From assembly GCF_000429785.1 (NCBI RefSeq), contig NZ_AUCN01000018.1, positions 124,001 through 188,000 on the forward strand: a stretch of DNA of 64,000 nt, given 5' to 3'. The DNA is from Chitinibacter tainanensis DSM 15459. GTDB lineage: Bacteria; Pseudomonadota; Gammaproteobacteria; Burkholderiales; Chitinibacteraceae. The notes under the pieces are model-generated. The model saw only the letters and a program-made list of their open reading frames with translations. It ran no database searches and was not told the DNA's origin. Made by a program: the position numbers and the translations under genes. Positions 20,100 through 29,691 of the stretch are shown here, piece by piece; position 1 is the stretch's first letter, and each line of letters starts with the position of its first letter.

Positions 20100-20266
20100 C
20101 GTAAGCACTCCCACCACAGCGGGCGCCGCTAAGCACCTGCCACAATGAAGATTTTGGGGAATTCTATCAGAAAGTCTTTGTCAACGAAATACCACTGGTG
20201 AGCAAATGAGTTGAATTCAAACGCGATTTAACCCTACAGTACAACCAACTTGTAAGGAGAAGCACC

Positions 20267-21928
20267 ATGGAAAAGGTATGGCTAGCCAACTACCAAGACG
20301 GGGTTAGCGATCAGATTAATCTGGATGAATTTGGGTCGATCCCCGAAGTCATGGCCAGTAGTGTCCGCAAATTCTCCCAGCGCCCCGCATTTGTGAACAT
20401 GGGCAAAGTACTGAGCTATCAAGACCTTGATACGCTATCGCGTCAATTTGCCAGCTATTTGCAAAATGTCCTGAAATTGCCCGCCGGTAGCCGCGTGGCG
20501 GTGATGTCACCTAATTTATTGCAATACCCCGTCGCCGTTTTCGGGATTTTGCGCGCCGGCTATGTGGTCGTGAATGTTAACCCGCTTTACACCCCGCGCG
20601 AGCTGGAACACCAACTGAAAGACGCCGATGCAGCGGCAATAGTGATTTTGGCCAATTTCGCCCACACCCTCGAAGCCGTGATTGAGCGCACCACCGTGAA
20701 GCACGTGATCGTCACCGAAATCGGCGATTTGCTCGATTGGCCCAAACGCTGGCTGATCAACGCGGCGGTGAAATACCTAAAGAAAATGGTGCCGCCCTAT
20801 ACCCTGCCTGGGCATATTCGTTTTAACGACACCCTATCAGGCGGTCAGCAACATACCCTGCAAGAGCCCAAACTCACCCACGACGATCTAGCCTTCTTGC
20901 AATACACCGGCGGCACTACGGGCGTGGCCAAAGGCGCCATGCTCACCCACGGTAATATCGTCGCTAATATGCAGCAAGCGCACGCCTGGATTAAACCCGC
21001 CGTAAAGGAAGGCGAAGAGATCATTGTGACCGCCCTGCCGCTCTATCACATCTTTTCGCTTACCGCTAACTGCATGGTGTTCAGCAAAATTGGCGCGACC
21101 AACTTGCTGATCACCAATCCGCGCGATATTCCCGCCCTCGTTAAAACCATGGCGCAATACCCTGTGACCTGCATGACTGGTGTGAATACACTATTTAATG
21201 CTCTACTGAATAATGCCGAGTTTGCCAAGCTGGATTTCTCGACTTGGAAATTAGCCTTAGGTGGCGGCATGGCAGTCCAGCATGCGGTCGCCGAGAAGTG
21301 GAAACGCATCACTGGCGTACCATTGGCGGAGGCCTATGGTCTCACCGAAACCTCACCAGCCGCGGTAATCAACCCGATTAATATCAAAGAATACAATGGC
21401 ATGATCGGGCTGCCGATTTCGCAAACCGACGCCGAGATTCGCGATGAAAATGGCCAGCCTTTACCGGCCGGGCAAGCGGGCGAATTATTCCTGCGCGGCC
21501 CGCAGGTCATGAAAGGCTACTGGCAACGCCCGGAAGAAACAGCCGCCGTTTTGGGGGCCGATGGGTTTCTGGCCACCGGTGATATTGCGGTGATGCAGCC
21601 AAGCGGTTATTTCCAGATCGTGGATCGCAAGAAAGACATGGTGCTGGTATCTGGGTTTAATGTTTACCCGAATGAAGTGGAAAACGTCGTCGCCGAGATG
21701 CCGGGCGTACTGGAAGTGGCCTGCATCGGCGTCGCCGATGAAAAAACGGGTGAAGCCGTCAAACTGGTGATCGTGAAAAAAGACCCTGAACTCACCAGCG
21801 AAGCGGTGATCGCGCATTGCCGCCAACACCTCACTAACTATAAAGTACCGCGCATCGTAGAGTTTCGCGATAGCCTGCCGAAATCAAATGTCGGTAAAAT
21901 ATTGCGGCGAGAATTACGCCAACCCTAA
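20267..21928 (+). CDS. fadD: Long-chain fatty acid-CoA ligase (FadD-like)
   Basis: This AMP-binding enzyme activates fatty acids to acyl-CoA for beta-oxidation at the inner membrane. The 553-aa protein has the P-loop-like YTGGTTGVAKGAMLTHGN (about 210), the AMP-binding AYGLTETSPAA, and the FACS signature around ATGDIAVMQPSGYFQIVDRKKDM, with the catalytic lysine in KSNVGKILRREL at the C-terminus. AAGGAG precedes the ATG. Its place just upstream of pilU is not a known functional pairing. Confidence 0.9.
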   Translation: MEKVWLANYQDGVSDQINLDEFGSIPEVMASSVRKFSQRPAFVNMGKVLSYQDLDTLSRQFASYLQNVLKLPAGSRVAVMSPNLLQYPVAVFGILRAGYVVVNVNPLYTPRELEHQLKDADAAAIVILANFAHTLEAVIERTTVKHVIVTEIGDLLDWPKRWLINAAVKYLKKMVPPYTLPGHIRFNDTLSGGQQHTLQEPKLTHDDLAFLQYTGGTTGVAKGAMLTHGNIVANMQQAHAWIKPAVKEGEEIIVTALPLYHIFSLTANCMVFSKIGATNLLITNPRDIPALVKTMAQYPVTCMTGVNTLFNALLNNAEFAKLDFSTWKLALGGGMAVQHAVAEKWKRITGVPLAEAYGLTETSPAAVINPINIKEYNGMIGLPISQTDAEIRDENGQPLPAGQAGELFLRGPQVMKGYWQRPEETAAVLGADGFLATGDIAVMQPSGYFQIVDRKKDMVLVSGFNVYPNEVENVVAEMPGVLEVACIGVADEKTGEAVKLVIVKKDPELTSEAVIAHCRQHLTNYKVPRIVEFRDSLPKSNVGKILRRELRQP

Positions 21929-21954
21929 CCTGCGCTGCCTGCGTTGAGAGCAAT

Positions 21955-23100
21955 ATGAATCTTTTGCCTTTTTTTAAGTTGATGGCTGAGCGTAGCGCGT
22001 CAGATTTATTTCTGGCCGCTGGCTCCCCGATTGTGATCAAGATTCAGGGTGCTTGCCACCCCGTGAACAATCAGGTGCTCAGCGCCGAACACGTCAAACA
22101 GCTGGCTTACCAGCTCATGGGCCCCGAGCGGGTGGCCGTATTCGAGCGCGAGCTGGAAATGAATATGGCCTATCCCGTGCCCGAAATCGGCAATTTCCGG
22201 ATCAACGTCTTTAAATCACGCGGTACCGTAGCACTGGTGGCTCGTTACATCAAACCACGCGCCGACACCCTTGAAGAGCTCAGTATGCCGCTGCTGCTTA
22301 AAGATTTGGTGATGGAAAAGCGCGGGATTATCCTGGTGGTGGGCGCCACCGGCTCGGGTAAATCGTCGACGGTATCCGCCATGCTGGAGCACCGCAATGA
22401 AAACCACAGCGGTCACATTCTGACGCTGGAAGATCCGATCGAATTTATCTATTCGCACAAAAAATCGCTGGTGAATCAGCGCGAAATTGGTACTGATACG
22501 CACAGCTATCACGACGCGCTGCGCAATGCGATGCGCGAAGCGCCCAACGTGCTGATGCTAGGCGAAATCCGCGACCAGGAAACCATGACCTACGCCATGC
22601 AATACGCACAGGCCGGGCATTTGTGCATTTCTACCCTGCACGCCAATAACAGCTACCATTCGCTGAGCCGGATCGTGAATTTTTATCCGCAAGAAGCGCG
22701 CGAATCGCTGCTCTACGATATGTCGACTTCACTGAAAGCCATTATTTCGCAACGACTGGTGCGCACCAAAACTGGCAAACTCAAACCCGCGGTCGAGGTT
22801 ATGCTCAACACCAACCGGATCGCCGAGCTGATTCGCAACGGTGAGCTCTCCGATATTAAAGAGGCGATGGAGCAAACGCTGGCCGAAGGCTCGCAAACCT
22901 TCGAGCAATCGCTGTATCGCATGTACCGCGCTGGCGAGATTGAGCTGGACGAAGCGCTCCGTAATGCCGACTCGGCCACCAATCTATCGTGGATGGTAAA
23001 TAACGCACAAACCGTCGCCGAGCAGGAAGCCGCGCGCAGCAATAAAAACAAACCCGTCGAAGACGAAGACAACCTCAGTTTCGATATGCCGCTGCACTAA
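21955..23100 (+). CDS. pilU: Type IV pilus retraction ATPase PilU
   Basis: PilU is the PilT-dependent second motor for pilus retraction. The 381-aa protein has Walker A GATGSGKSST, the Asp box (ILTLEDPIEFIYSHKKS), Walker B VLMLGEIRD and the His box GHLCISTLHANNS. The N-terminus LPFFKLMAERSASDLFLAAGSP and a C-terminal tail longer than PilT (EQEAARSNKNKPVEDEDNLSFDMPLH) point to PilU rather than PilT. pilT is not in the window. It follows fadD by 26 bp. Confidence 0.9.
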   Translation: MNLLPFFKLMAERSASDLFLAAGSPIVIKIQGACHPVNNQVLSAEHVKQLAYQLMGPERVAVFERELEMNMAYPVPEIGNFRINVFKSRGTVALVARYIKPRADTLEELSMPLLLKDLVMEKRGIILVVGATGSGKSSTVSAMLEHRNENHSGHILTLEDPIEFIYSHKKSLVNQREIGTDTHSYHDALRNAMREAPNVLMLGEIRDQETMTYAMQYAQAGHLCISTLHANNSYHSLSRIVNFYPQEARESLLYDMSTSLKAIISQRLVRTKTGKLKPAVEVMLNTNRIAELIRNGELSDIKEAMEQTLAEGSQTFEQSLYRMYRAGEIELDEALRNADSATNLSWMVNNAQTVAEQEAARSNKNKPVEDEDNLSFDMPLH

Positions 23101-23116
23101 GCCAGCTGCAATTTAT

Positions 23117-23141
23117 CCGCGGCGCGACTGGTTCGCGCCGC
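23117..23141 (+). terminator. GC-rich hairpin after pilU
   Basis: GCGGCGCGA and TCGCGCCGC form a 9-bp stem shortly after pilU, followed by AACTATTT. Strong stem but weak T tract; it may end pilU transcription or protect the 3' end. Confidence 0.45.
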
Positions 23142-23189
23142 AACTATTTCTACCGCCGCCATCTGCGCGCGCCATCAGGAACAACACCC

Positions 23190-23534
23190 ATGCATCTTTA
23201 CGGCATTCCCAACTGCGATACCGTTAAAAAAGCCCGCACCTGGCTCGCCGAGCACGGCCATGACTACCACTGGCACGATTTCAAAAAGGAAGGTGTAAGC
23301 ATTGAAGACCTGACTCGCTGGTGCAACGCAGTGGGCTGGGGGAGCGTACTGAATCGGCAAGGCACCACCTGGCGCAAACTGGATGAAGCCACCAAGGCCA
23401 GCGTCGTCGATCAGGCCAGCGCCATTGCCGTACTGCAGACCAATCCATCGATGATCAAACGGCCAGTGCTGGAGCGTGACGGGCTCACCCTAGTGGGTTT
23501 CAAACCTGAGCTCTATGCCGCGCACCTAGGCTAA
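23190..23534 (+). CDS. ArsC/Spx-family protein (YffB-like)
   Basis: A 114-aa thioredoxin-fold protein of the ArsC/Spx/YffB family. It starts MHLYGIPNCDTVKKARTWL with a single conserved cysteine (Cys9) and has the family pattern MIKRPVLERDG near the C-terminus. YffB-type proteins bind glutathione and have no proven arsenate reductase activity, and there are no arsenic genes nearby, so arsenate reduction should not be assumed. GGAAC precedes the ATG. Confidence 0.85.
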   Translation: MHLYGIPNCDTVKKARTWLAEHGHDYHWHDFKKEGVSIEDLTRWCNAVGWGSVLNRQGTTWRKLDEATKASVVDQASAIAVLQTNPSMIKRPVLERDGLTLVGFKPELYAAHLG

Positions 23535-23553
23535 ACTCAAGTTCCAAATACAA

Positions 23554-23602
23554 GGGTATATGCTTGCAGCCTTTAATTATAAAAGGCCACAAGCACATAC
23601 CC
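23554..23602. repeat. 49-bp inverted-repeat element, copy 2
   Basis: GGGTATATGCTTG pairs with CAAGCACATACCC (one mismatch) and GCCTTT with AAAGGC inside, around an A/T loop. It lies exactly between the convergent ends of the ArsC-like gene and pdxJ. Same length and same GGGTAT/ATACCC ends as copies 1 and 3. Confidence 0.65.
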
Positions 23603-23610
23603 GCCATCAA

Positions 23611-24369
23611 TTACGCTGCGCGTGCAATCGCGGCCAAATAGCCCTGCACTGTTTGCGCATAACCGACCTCCAGTGCGTCAGCAATCAGTGCGTGACCAAT
23701 CGAGACTTCTTGCAAACCCGGCACCGCCGCCACAAAGCGGGTGAGATTGTCCTGATTCAGATCGTGACCCGCGTTAATGCCCAGGCCCGCGGCCTGAGCC
23801 GCTTGCGCAGCGGCCACAAAGCCCGCCAACACGGACTCTTGCTCGGGCGTGCCGTAGGCGGTGGCATAGGTTTCGGTGTACAGCTCGATCCGGTCGGCCC
23901 CTAGCTCGGCCACATAGGCCATCATTTCCGGACGTGGGTCCATAAATAGACTTACCCGCACACCGAGCGCGCGACATTCTGCAATCAAGGGGCGCAGCAC
24001 CGCCATATCCTGCGGCAAGGTCCAGCCTGCATTGGACGTGAACTGATCCACCGTATCGGGCACAAAAGTCGCCTGATGCGGACGATATTGGCGGATAAAG
24101 TCCATCAGATTATGCGTGGGGTTGCCCTCGATATTGAACTCTGCCTGCGGCCAGTTTTGCATCAGGGCGGCAAGCTCAGCCACATCGCTAGCACGAATAT
24201 GCCGCTCATCCGGGCGCGGATGCACGGTAATGCCTTGCGCACCAGCGGCCAGGCACAGCTCCGCCGCGCGGGTCACGCTCGGAATCCCCAAATGGCGGGT
24301 ATTACGCACCAAGGCCACCTTGTTCACATTCACCGACAAGGCGCAGCGCGGATGTTTTGCAGCAGACAT
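23611..24369 (-). CDS. pdxJ: Pyridoxine 5'-phosphate synthase PdxJ
   Basis: PdxJ condenses 1-deoxyxylulose 5-phosphate with 3-amino-2-oxopropyl phosphate to make PNP for vitamin B6. The ATG at 24369 (GGAG upstream) gives 252 aa; the frame is open upstream without similarity. Motifs: LSVNVNKVALVRNTR, GAQGITVHPRPDERHI, FNIEGNPT, VSLFMDP and GLGINAGHDLNQDNL. It is transcribed in the same direction as suhB but separated from it by a terminator-bearing repeat. Confidence 0.96.
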   Translation of the reverse strand: MSAAKHPRCALSVNVNKVALVRNTRHLGIPSVTRAAELCLAAGAQGITVHPRPDERHIRASDVAELAALMQNWPQAEFNIEGNPTHNLMDFIRQYRPHQATFVPDTVDQFTSNAGWTLPQDMAVLRPLIAECRALGVRVSLFMDPRPEMMAYVAELGADRIELYTETYATAYGTPEQESVLAGFVAAAQAAQAAGLGINAGHDLNQDNLTRFVAAVPGLQEVSIGHALIADALEVGYAQTVQGYLAAIARAA

Positions 24370-24430
24370 AAACACTCCAGCCCGAAACCGCCCCAAGAGC
24401 CGGCCCCGGCACAATCAAAAAAGCAGCGAC

Positions 24431-24569
24431 AAAAAAACCGACTTTCGTCGGCTTCAGATTGATGACAAACCCCACTCCCAAAGCGAGGCTCCCCTCAAGG
24501 AGGGGCGGGAATAAAACATCAAGGCGATAAATAAAACGCCATATTCCCTAGCCCCGGCTTTGCCGAGGC
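24431..24569 (-). repeat. Multi-hairpin intergenic repeat, copy A (with suhB terminator)
   Basis: Read on the minus strand: a CCTCGGCAAAGCCGGGG hairpin, an A/T-rich stretch, TTTTATTCCC, a CCCCTCCTTGAGGGG hairpin, a GCCTCGCTTT segment, TTTGTCATCAATCTGA, and last a CCGAC/GTCGG hairpin followed by seven T (24431-24437), a good terminator for suhB. The central 60 bp closely match copy B at 26863-27010 in opposite orientation. A further hairpin (AAGCCGAC/GTCGGCTT, 24607-24626) lies nearer suhB. Confidence 0.7.
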
Positions 24570-24651
24570 TTGAAGAATATTGCTATTCCACGATGTCAGC
24601 AGCCTGAAGCCGACTTGCGTCGGCTTGGGTTCCGGCCAGCGCAAGGCCCGC

Positions 24652-25434
24652 TTATTGGCGGTGGCTGCGAATCACTTGCAGCATTTGCCCAAAGACCCGC
24701 GGCGTGCCACACAGCACATCGCCAGACTCAAGGTATTTCTCTTCGCCATTCAGGTCAGTCACCAGACCACCGGCTTCTTGCACAATCAGCGTACCGGCTG
24801 CGATATCGTGCAATTTCAGATCAAACTCAAAGAAGCCATCGAAGCGACCGCAAGCCACATACGCCAGATCCAGCGAAGCCGCGCCTGGGCGACGCACGCC
24901 AGCGGCTTTTTGCGCCATATCGCGGAAGATATTCAGATAGGTTTCCAGGTTTTCAAAACGGGTATACGGAAAACCGGTGCCCACCAGAGCATCAGACAAC
25001 TCGCGCACTTTTGAAACACGAATCCGGCGATCATTCAGGAATGCGCCCACACCACGCGTGGCGGTGAACAAATCATTGCGATTCGGGTCATACACCACGG
25101 CCTGAGTAATCACGCCTTTGTGTTCCAGCGCGATAGAGATCGCGTATTGCGGGAAACCATGCAAGAAATTGGTGGTGCCATCCAGAGGATCGATAATCCA
25201 CACGTACTCGGAGTTGCCGCGCGCGCCCGACTCCTCTGCTAGAATCGCGTGATTCGGATACGCCTCAAGAATGGTATCGATAATCGCCTGCTCAGCAGCG
25301 CGATCAACTTCCGATACGAAATCGTTGTGGCCTTTCTTTTCAGGGGTAATCAAATCCAGATTGTTGGACGCCCGTTGGATAACGGTTGCCGCACGGCGCG
25401 CAGCGCGCACCGCAGTGTTCAGCATTGGATGCAT
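24652..25434 (-). CDS. suhB: Inositol-1-monophosphatase family protein SuhB
   Basis: SuhB hydrolyses inositol monophosphate and in E. coli also joins rRNA antitermination complexes. The 260-aa protein has the metal-binding motifs [20 protein letters not shown] and the C-terminal [17 protein letters not shown]. Normal length. It is divergent from trmJ, a gene pair often seen in proteobacteria. Confidence 0.95.
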   Translation of the reverse strand: MHPMLNTAVRAARRAATVIQRASNNLDLITPEKKGHNDFVSEVDRAAEQAIIDTILEAYPNHAILAEESGARGNSEYVWIIDPLDGTTNFLHGFPQYAISIALEHKGVITQAVVYDPNRNDLFTATRGVGAFLNDRRIRVSKVRELSDALVGTGFPYTRFENLETYLNIFRDMAQKAAGVRRPGAASLDLAYVACGRFDGFFEFDLKLHDIAAGTLIVQEAGGLVTDLNGEEKYLESGDVLCGTPRVFGQMLQVIRSHRQ

Positions 25435-25505
25435 GGTTTCTCGATTTAAAAGAACGTTATTAAGGATATATTCTACCTGCCTTGGCCCGCAGAATAAACC
25501 CAGCC

Positions 25506-26288
25506 ATGAATAAAGAAATCAATAAAAATCTCCACGCTGGCGACGAAACCGCCTGTTTGCCACAGATTCGTGTGGTGCTTTCCCATACCAGCCACCCCGG
25601 CAACATCGGCTCCACCGCTCGCGCCATGAAAACCATGGGGCTGACCGATCTGTATCTGGTCAACCCGAAAGAATTTCCATCCGAAGTAGCCACCGCGCTG
25701 GCATCCAGCGCGGATGACATCCTCGCCAATGCCAAAGTAGTCGGTAGTCTGGCCGAAGCTTTGGCGGGCACAACCATGCAGGTGGCGCTCACAGCCCGCC
25801 GGCGCGAGCTCTCACAAGCTTTGCAAACCCCACGGCAAATCGCGCCGGAGATCATCCACACCGCGCGTAGTGATAAACAAGTCGCGCTGGTGTTTGGCGC
25901 CGAAACCAGTGGCCTGACCATTGATGAGCTTAACCTTTGCAGTCATCGGGTTTCGATTCCGACCAATCCGCATTATTCCAGCCTGAATCTATCGCAAGCG
26001 GTACAGGTGCTAACCTACGAGCTGCGCACCAGCTGCTTTGAACAGGATTATCTGGATGTGCAACATCTGGACGAGGAGCGTGAGCTGGCAAGCCACGAAG
26101 CACTGGAAAAATTCTTTGAACACCTCGAAGAAGTGCTGCTGCGCATCGGCTTTTTGCGCCCGCATGCGCCAAAGCGGCTGATGCCACGCCTGCGCCGGCT
26201 GTTTGTCCGCGCGCGGATGGAGCGCGAAGAGGTCGACATCATGCGCGGCATTTTGAAAGCCACCACCGAGTTTGATCGCAAATTTTAA
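25506..26288 (+). CDS. trmJ: tRNA (cytidine/uridine-2'-O-)-methyltransferase TrmJ
   Basis: TrmJ is a SPOUT enzyme that 2'-O-methylates C/U32 in the tRNA anticodon loop. [37 protein letters not shown] and [15 protein letters not shown] are the family motifs, followed by the C-terminal helical extension specific to TrmJ. Two starts are possible: TTG 25482 or ATG 25506 (260 aa); ATG is preferred, though neither has a strong ribosome site. It is divergent from suhB and followed by a clear terminator. Confidence 0.93.
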   Translation: MNKEINKNLHAGDETACLPQIRVVLSHTSHPGNIGSTARAMKTMGLTDLYLVNPKEFPSEVATALASSADDILANAKVVGSLAEALAGTTMQVALTARRRELSQALQTPRQIAPEIIHTARSDKQVALVFGAETSGLTIDELNLCSHRVSIPTNPHYSSLNLSQAVQVLTYELRTSCFEQDYLDVQHLDEERELASHEALEKFFEHLEEVLLRIGFLRPHAPKRLMPRLRRLFVRARMEREEVDIMRGILKATTEFDRKF

Positions 26289-26302
26289 GTGGCAAAAAAA
26301 TG

Positions 26303-26330
26303 AAAAAGGGGCTGCAAGCCCCTTTTTATT
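26303..26330 (+). terminator. Intrinsic terminator after trmJ
   Basis: AAGGGGC and GCCCCTT form a stem around TGCAA, preceded by A-rich and followed by T-rich sequence, between trmJ and a convergent gene. Confidence 0.85.
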
Positions 26331-26374
26331 ATACCTAGCCTGCAGATACCCCACCGGGTATTGCCTTGCAAACC

Positions 26375-26734
26375 TTATTTGGCCGCCACTTCGCCACCAT
26401 ACTCCTCATACGCCAGCATCGCCTCGGCGGCCGTCATCATGCTGGGGCCACCGCCCATATACACCGCCACCTGCAGCGTTTCCAGAAACTCGGCGCGAGT
26501 TACCCCGAGTTTTACGCAGGCCTGGGCATGAAAGCCCAGGCAGCCCTGACAGCGCGCCGCAATTGCGATCGCCATGGCCATCAGTTCTTTGTGTTTTTTG
26601 CTGATCGCCCCGTCGGTATGGGTGGCCTTGGTCAGCGCGCCAAACGCTTGCGCAGTATCGGGGATTTCCTGATTAAACTCGCGCAGCTTGCCACTGATTT
26701 CGCGCACGATCTGGTGATAATGTTGTTCGCTCAT
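26375..26734 (-). CDS. Carboxymuconolactone decarboxylase (AhpD-like) family protein
   Basis: A 119-aa all-helical protein of the CMD/AhpD family with CQGCLGFH, the C-x-x-C-x-x-x-H motif used for thiol chemistry in AhpD-like proteins. Known roles range from peroxide defence to ring-compound catabolism; no aromatic pathway genes are near, so the AhpD-like redox role is the better guess. GGAG-like sequence precedes ATG 26734. Confidence 0.85.
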   Translation of the reverse strand: MSEQHYHQIVREISGKLREFNQEIPDTAQAFGALTKATHTDGAISKKHKELMAMAIAIAARCQGCLGFHAQACVKLGVTRAEFLETLQVAVYMGGGPSMMTAAEAMLAYEEYGGEVAAK

Positions 26735-26862
26735 GCTGTTTCTCCTGTTTTTATCAGCTTAGTCAGTGTAAAACCTCGGCTGGCCGCCGGCCTTGCGCCA
26801 AAACAAAGCCGTGCTTGCGCGCGGCCAGGCTGCTGACAAAGTGGAAATCACGATTTTCAAGT

Positions 26863-27010
26863 CTCGGCAAAGCCGAGCCTAGGCAATAAAGACTTGAATT
26901 TGCAGCCTTTATATTTTATTCCCACCCCTCCCGTCCCCTCCTTGAGGGGAGCCTCGCTTTGCGAGTGGGGTTTGTCATCAATCTGACCGAGCTTGCGCTC
27001 GGCTTTGTTT
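26863..27010 (+). repeat. Multi-hairpin intergenic repeat, copy B
   Basis: Same layout as copy A (24431-24569) in opposite orientation: CTCGGCAAAGCCGAG hairpin (26863-26877), A/T-rich stretch, TTTTATTCCC, CCCCTCCTTGAGGGG hairpin with a local 10-bp duplication, CTCGCTTTGCGAG, TTTGTCATCAATCTGA, and a CCGAGC/GCTCGG hairpin followed by TTTGTTT. It lies between phoH and the CMD gene. Confidence 0.7.
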
Positions 27011-27022
27011 CTGCCCACCGAC

Positions 27023-28426
27023 TTACAGCACATCCGCGGCGTAATCCGCCAAGCGCGAACGCTCGCCACGGGTGAGCGTAATATGCCCCGAATGCTGCCA
27101 ACCTTTAAAGCGATCCACCACATAGGTAAGGCCCGATGAACCTTCGGTGAGGTAAGGCGTATCAATCTGGCTGATATTGCCCAAACAGACCACCTTGGTG
27201 CCCGGCCCCGCACGGGTAATCAGCGTTTTCATCTGCTTGGAAGTCAGATTTTGCGCCTCGTCGATGATCAAGAATTTATTCAAGAAGGTGCGCCCACGCA
27301 TAAAGTTCAGCGATTTGACTTTGATGCGGCTGCGGATCAGATCCCGCGTGGCTGCGCGCCCCCAATCACCGGCTTCGCTGTCGGTTTGGTTGAGCACATC
27401 CAGATTGTCTTCCAGCGCCCCCATCCACGGCAGCATTTTTTCTTCCTCGGTACCGGGCAGGAAACCGATATCTTCCCCCACCGGCACCGTCACCCGGGTC
27501 ATGATGATTTCGGAGTAAATCTTCATTTCCAGCGTTTGTGCCAAACACGCGGCCAGCGTGAGTAGCGTTTTACCTGTCCCGGCCTGCCCCAGGAGCGACA
27601 CAAAATCAACATCAGGATTCATCAAGAGATTGAGTGCAAAATTTTGCTCGCGATTGCGTGCGGTAATGCCCCAAATGGCGTTTTTGCTGTGGCTGTAGTC
27701 TTTCAGGCTTTCGATTACGGCTTTTTTGCCATCAATCGAGAGCACCCGCGCCTGCAAGGGTTGTTCGCCAGTTTGAAACAGCATCTGGTTTACATACAGC
27801 TCGGTCACATCCGGCCCCTGAATGCGCCAGTAGCTGCGCCCTCCTTCTTGCCAGCTTTCCAGGTCTTTGCCATTGCGTTCCCAGAAATTCTGGTCGATTT
27901 CACGCATGCCGGTGTAGAGCAGATCGGTGTCTTCCAGCACCTTGTCGTTGGTGTAGTCTTCCGCCGCCAAGCCCATCGTGCGCGCTTTGATGCGCATATT
28001 GATGTCTTTGGACACCAATATCACTTGCCGTTTGGGCTGCATGGCCTGCAGATGATGCACCACACCCAGAATCTGGTTATCGGCCTTGCCCATCGGCAAT
28101 TGCGACGGCAACACACTGGTAATGGCTTCGGACTGCAAGAATAAGCGGCCGGTGGCCTGCCCTTTACTCACTTCTTCCAGCGGCACGCCCTCTTGCAGCT
28201 TGTGCTCCATGCCGGCCACCAGCTCTTCCATGAAGCGGCTGGCCTGCCGGGCATTTCGTGCCACCTCGGTCATGCCTTTTTTATTGGAATCGAGTTCCTC
28301 CAGCGTCATCATCGGAATAAACAGATCATGTTCCTGAAACCGATACAGCGAGGTTGGATCATGCATCAGCACATTGGTGTCCAGCACAAACAGCTTGCTG
28401 ACTTTCTGTGTTTTTTTGGTCGCCAT
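27023..28426 (-). CDS. PhoH family ATPase with N-terminal PIN domain
   Basis: 467 aa. The N-terminus is a PIN nuclease domain (KLFVLDTNVLMHD with Asp16, FIPMMTLEELDSNKKG). The C-terminal half is a PhoH ATPase with Walker A GQAGTGKTLLTLA, FIDEAQNLTSKQMKTLITR-like Walker B (seen as LIIDEAQNLT) and GDISQID-like sensor (LGNISQIDTP). PIN-PhoH proteins act as RNA helicase/RNases in some bacteria. It is downstream of bcp, separated by a terminator. Confidence 0.92.
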   Translation of the reverse strand: MATKKTQKVSKLFVLDTNVLMHDPTSLYRFQEHDLFIPMMTLEELDSNKKGMTEVARNARQASRFMEELVAGMEHKLQEGVPLEEVSKGQATGRLFLQSEAITSVLPSQLPMGKADNQILGVVHHLQAMQPKRQVILVSKDINMRIKARTMGLAAEDYTNDKVLEDTDLLYTGMREIDQNFWERNGKDLESWQEGGRSYWRIQGPDVTELYVNQMLFQTGEQPLQARVLSIDGKKAVIESLKDYSHSKNAIWGITARNREQNFALNLLMNPDVDFVSLLGQAGTGKTLLTLAACLAQTLEMKIYSEIIMTRVTVPVGEDIGFLPGTEEEKMLPWMGALEDNLDVLNQTDSEAGDWGRAATRDLIRSRIKVKSLNFMRGRTFLNKFLIIDEAQNLTSKQMKTLITRAGPGTKVVCLGNISQIDTPYLTEGSSGLTYVVDRFKGWQHSGHITLTRGERSRLADYAADVL

Positions 28427-28450
28427 GCTGCGTTCCTCCTAAGGTGGGCA

Positions 28451-28475
28451 CAAAAAAGCGGCCAGAAGGCCGCTA
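28451..28475 (-). terminator. Intrinsic terminator of bcp
   Basis: AGCGGCC and GGCCGCT form a 7-bp stem with an AGAA loop; on the minus strand it is followed by TTTTTTG. It lies between bcp and the PhoH gene. Confidence 0.8.
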
Positions 28476-28483
28476 AGGAATGA

Positions 28484-28942
28484 CTACTTGAGAGACTGCA
28501 CGAAGCTGAGCACTTCGGCTGCGTGATTGGGGACTTTCACCCCGCGCCATTCGCGGAGTATCTCGCCCGAGGCATTGATCACAAAGGTGCTGCGCTCAAT
28601 ACCCCGCACCTGTTTGCCATACATGTTTTTGAGTTTCATCACCCCAAAAGCTTCGCAGGCTTGCTCTTCAGGATCGGAAATCAATTCAAACGGCAAGCCC
28701 AGCTTGGCTTTGAAGTTTTCGTGGCTTTTTAGGCTATCGCGCGACACGCCAAATACCGCCGCACCCGCCGCCAGAAACTGGGCGTGCAGATCGCGAAAAT
28801 CGGCAGTTTCGGTGGTGCAACCGGGGGTATTGTCTTTCGGGTAAAAATAAATCACCGCCAGCGGGGTGGTCAGGGCGGCCAGATCAAACTGGCCGGCATT
28901 GGTCGTGGGTAAAGCCAGTGCTGCACAAGTGGCAGAAGACAT
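28484..28942 (-). CDS. bcp: Thioredoxin-dependent thiol peroxidase (Bcp/PrxQ)
   Basis: Reduces hydrogen and organic peroxides with thioredoxin. The ATG at 28942 gives 152 aa; the frame runs upstream without similarity. The peroxidatic Cys42 lies in FYPKDNTPGCTTE. The alpha-2 resolving cysteine of many Bcp proteins is absent, but Cys96 in DPEEQACEAFGV could serve as the resolving residue, as in some PrxQ types. IERSTFVIN and the C-terminal region are normal. Confidence 0.93.
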   Translation of the reverse strand: MSSATCAALALPTTNAGQFDLAALTTPLAVIYFYPKDNTPGCTTETADFRDLHAQFLAAGAAVFGVSRDSLKSHENFKAKLGLPFELISDPEEQACEAFGVMKLKNMYGKQVRGIERSTFVINASGEILREWRGVKVPNHAAEVLSFVQSLK

Positions 28943-29107
28943 GTAAACGCATACTCCGTGATGTTGTTTTAGCTTTCTTTCATTCTCGGCAATTGGCCCT
29001 GCCAAGGCAAGGAACACAACAGCCCGTAGTGCTTATCTGGGGTGGCGTAGTATCGAATACAAGATGCAGATACAATACGGGCTAAATATTTACAGGCGTG
29101 TGACAGC

Positions 29108-29683
29108 ATGAGCATCAAATCTGACAAGTGGATCCGCCGCATGGCGCAAGAGCACGGCATGATCGAGCCCTTTGTGCCGGGCCAGGTCAAAGAAATCAAT
29201 GGCGAGCGGATTGTCTCTTATGGCACCTCTAGCTATGGCTATGACATCCGCTGCGCCGACGAATTCAAAGTCTTTACCAATCTGAATTCCACCATCGTTG
29301 ACCCGAAAAACTTCGACCAAAATAGCTTTGTAGATGTATCGGGCAAGGGTTATTGCATTATCCCGCCAAATTCATTCGCGCTGGCGCGCACGGTGGAATA
29401 CTTCCGCATTCCGCGCAATGTGCTCACGGTGTGTCTGGGCAAATCCACCTACGCCCGCTGCGGCATTATTGTGAACGTAACCCCGTTCGAGCCGGAGTGG
29501 GAAGGCTATGTGACGCTGGAATTCTCCAACACCACTCCGCTGCCAGCCAAGATCTATGCCAATGAAGGTGTGGCGCAAGTGCTGTTCTTTGAAGCTGATG
29601 CCGATGACATCTGCGAAACCAGTTACCGCGATCGTGGCGGCAAATATCAGGGCCAACACGGCGTAACGCTACCCAAAACCTGA
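29108..29683 (+). CDS. dcd: dCTP deaminase
   Basis: Deaminates dCTP to dUTP for thymidylate synthesis. 191 aa with the family motifs [16 protein letters not shown] sequence ([19 protein letters not shown]), [38 protein letters not shown] with the catalytic Glu, and the C-terminal [18 protein letters not shown]. Immediately upstream of the split tRNA-Gly gene; it marks the chromosomal left flank of the island. Confidence 0.96.
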   Translation: MSIKSDKWIRRMAQEHGMIEPFVPGQVKEINGERIVSYGTSSYGYDIRCADEFKVFTNLNSTIVDPKNFDQNSFVDVSGKGYCIIPPNSFALARTVEYFRIPRNVLTVCLGKSTYARCGIIVNVTPFEPEWEGYVTLEFSNTTPLPAKIYANEGVAQVLFFEADADDICETSYRDRGGKYQGQHGVTLPKT

Positions 29684-29691
29684 AATGCTGC

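Noticed and set aside
23190..23534. Arsenate reductase as a firm call
   Set aside because: The single N-terminal Cys fits ArsC/Spx/YffB broadly, and no arsenic resistance genes adjoin.
26341..26365. Fourth copy of the 49-bp element
   Set aside because: ATACCC and GGGTAT occur here close together in the reverse arrangement without the 49-bp spacing.
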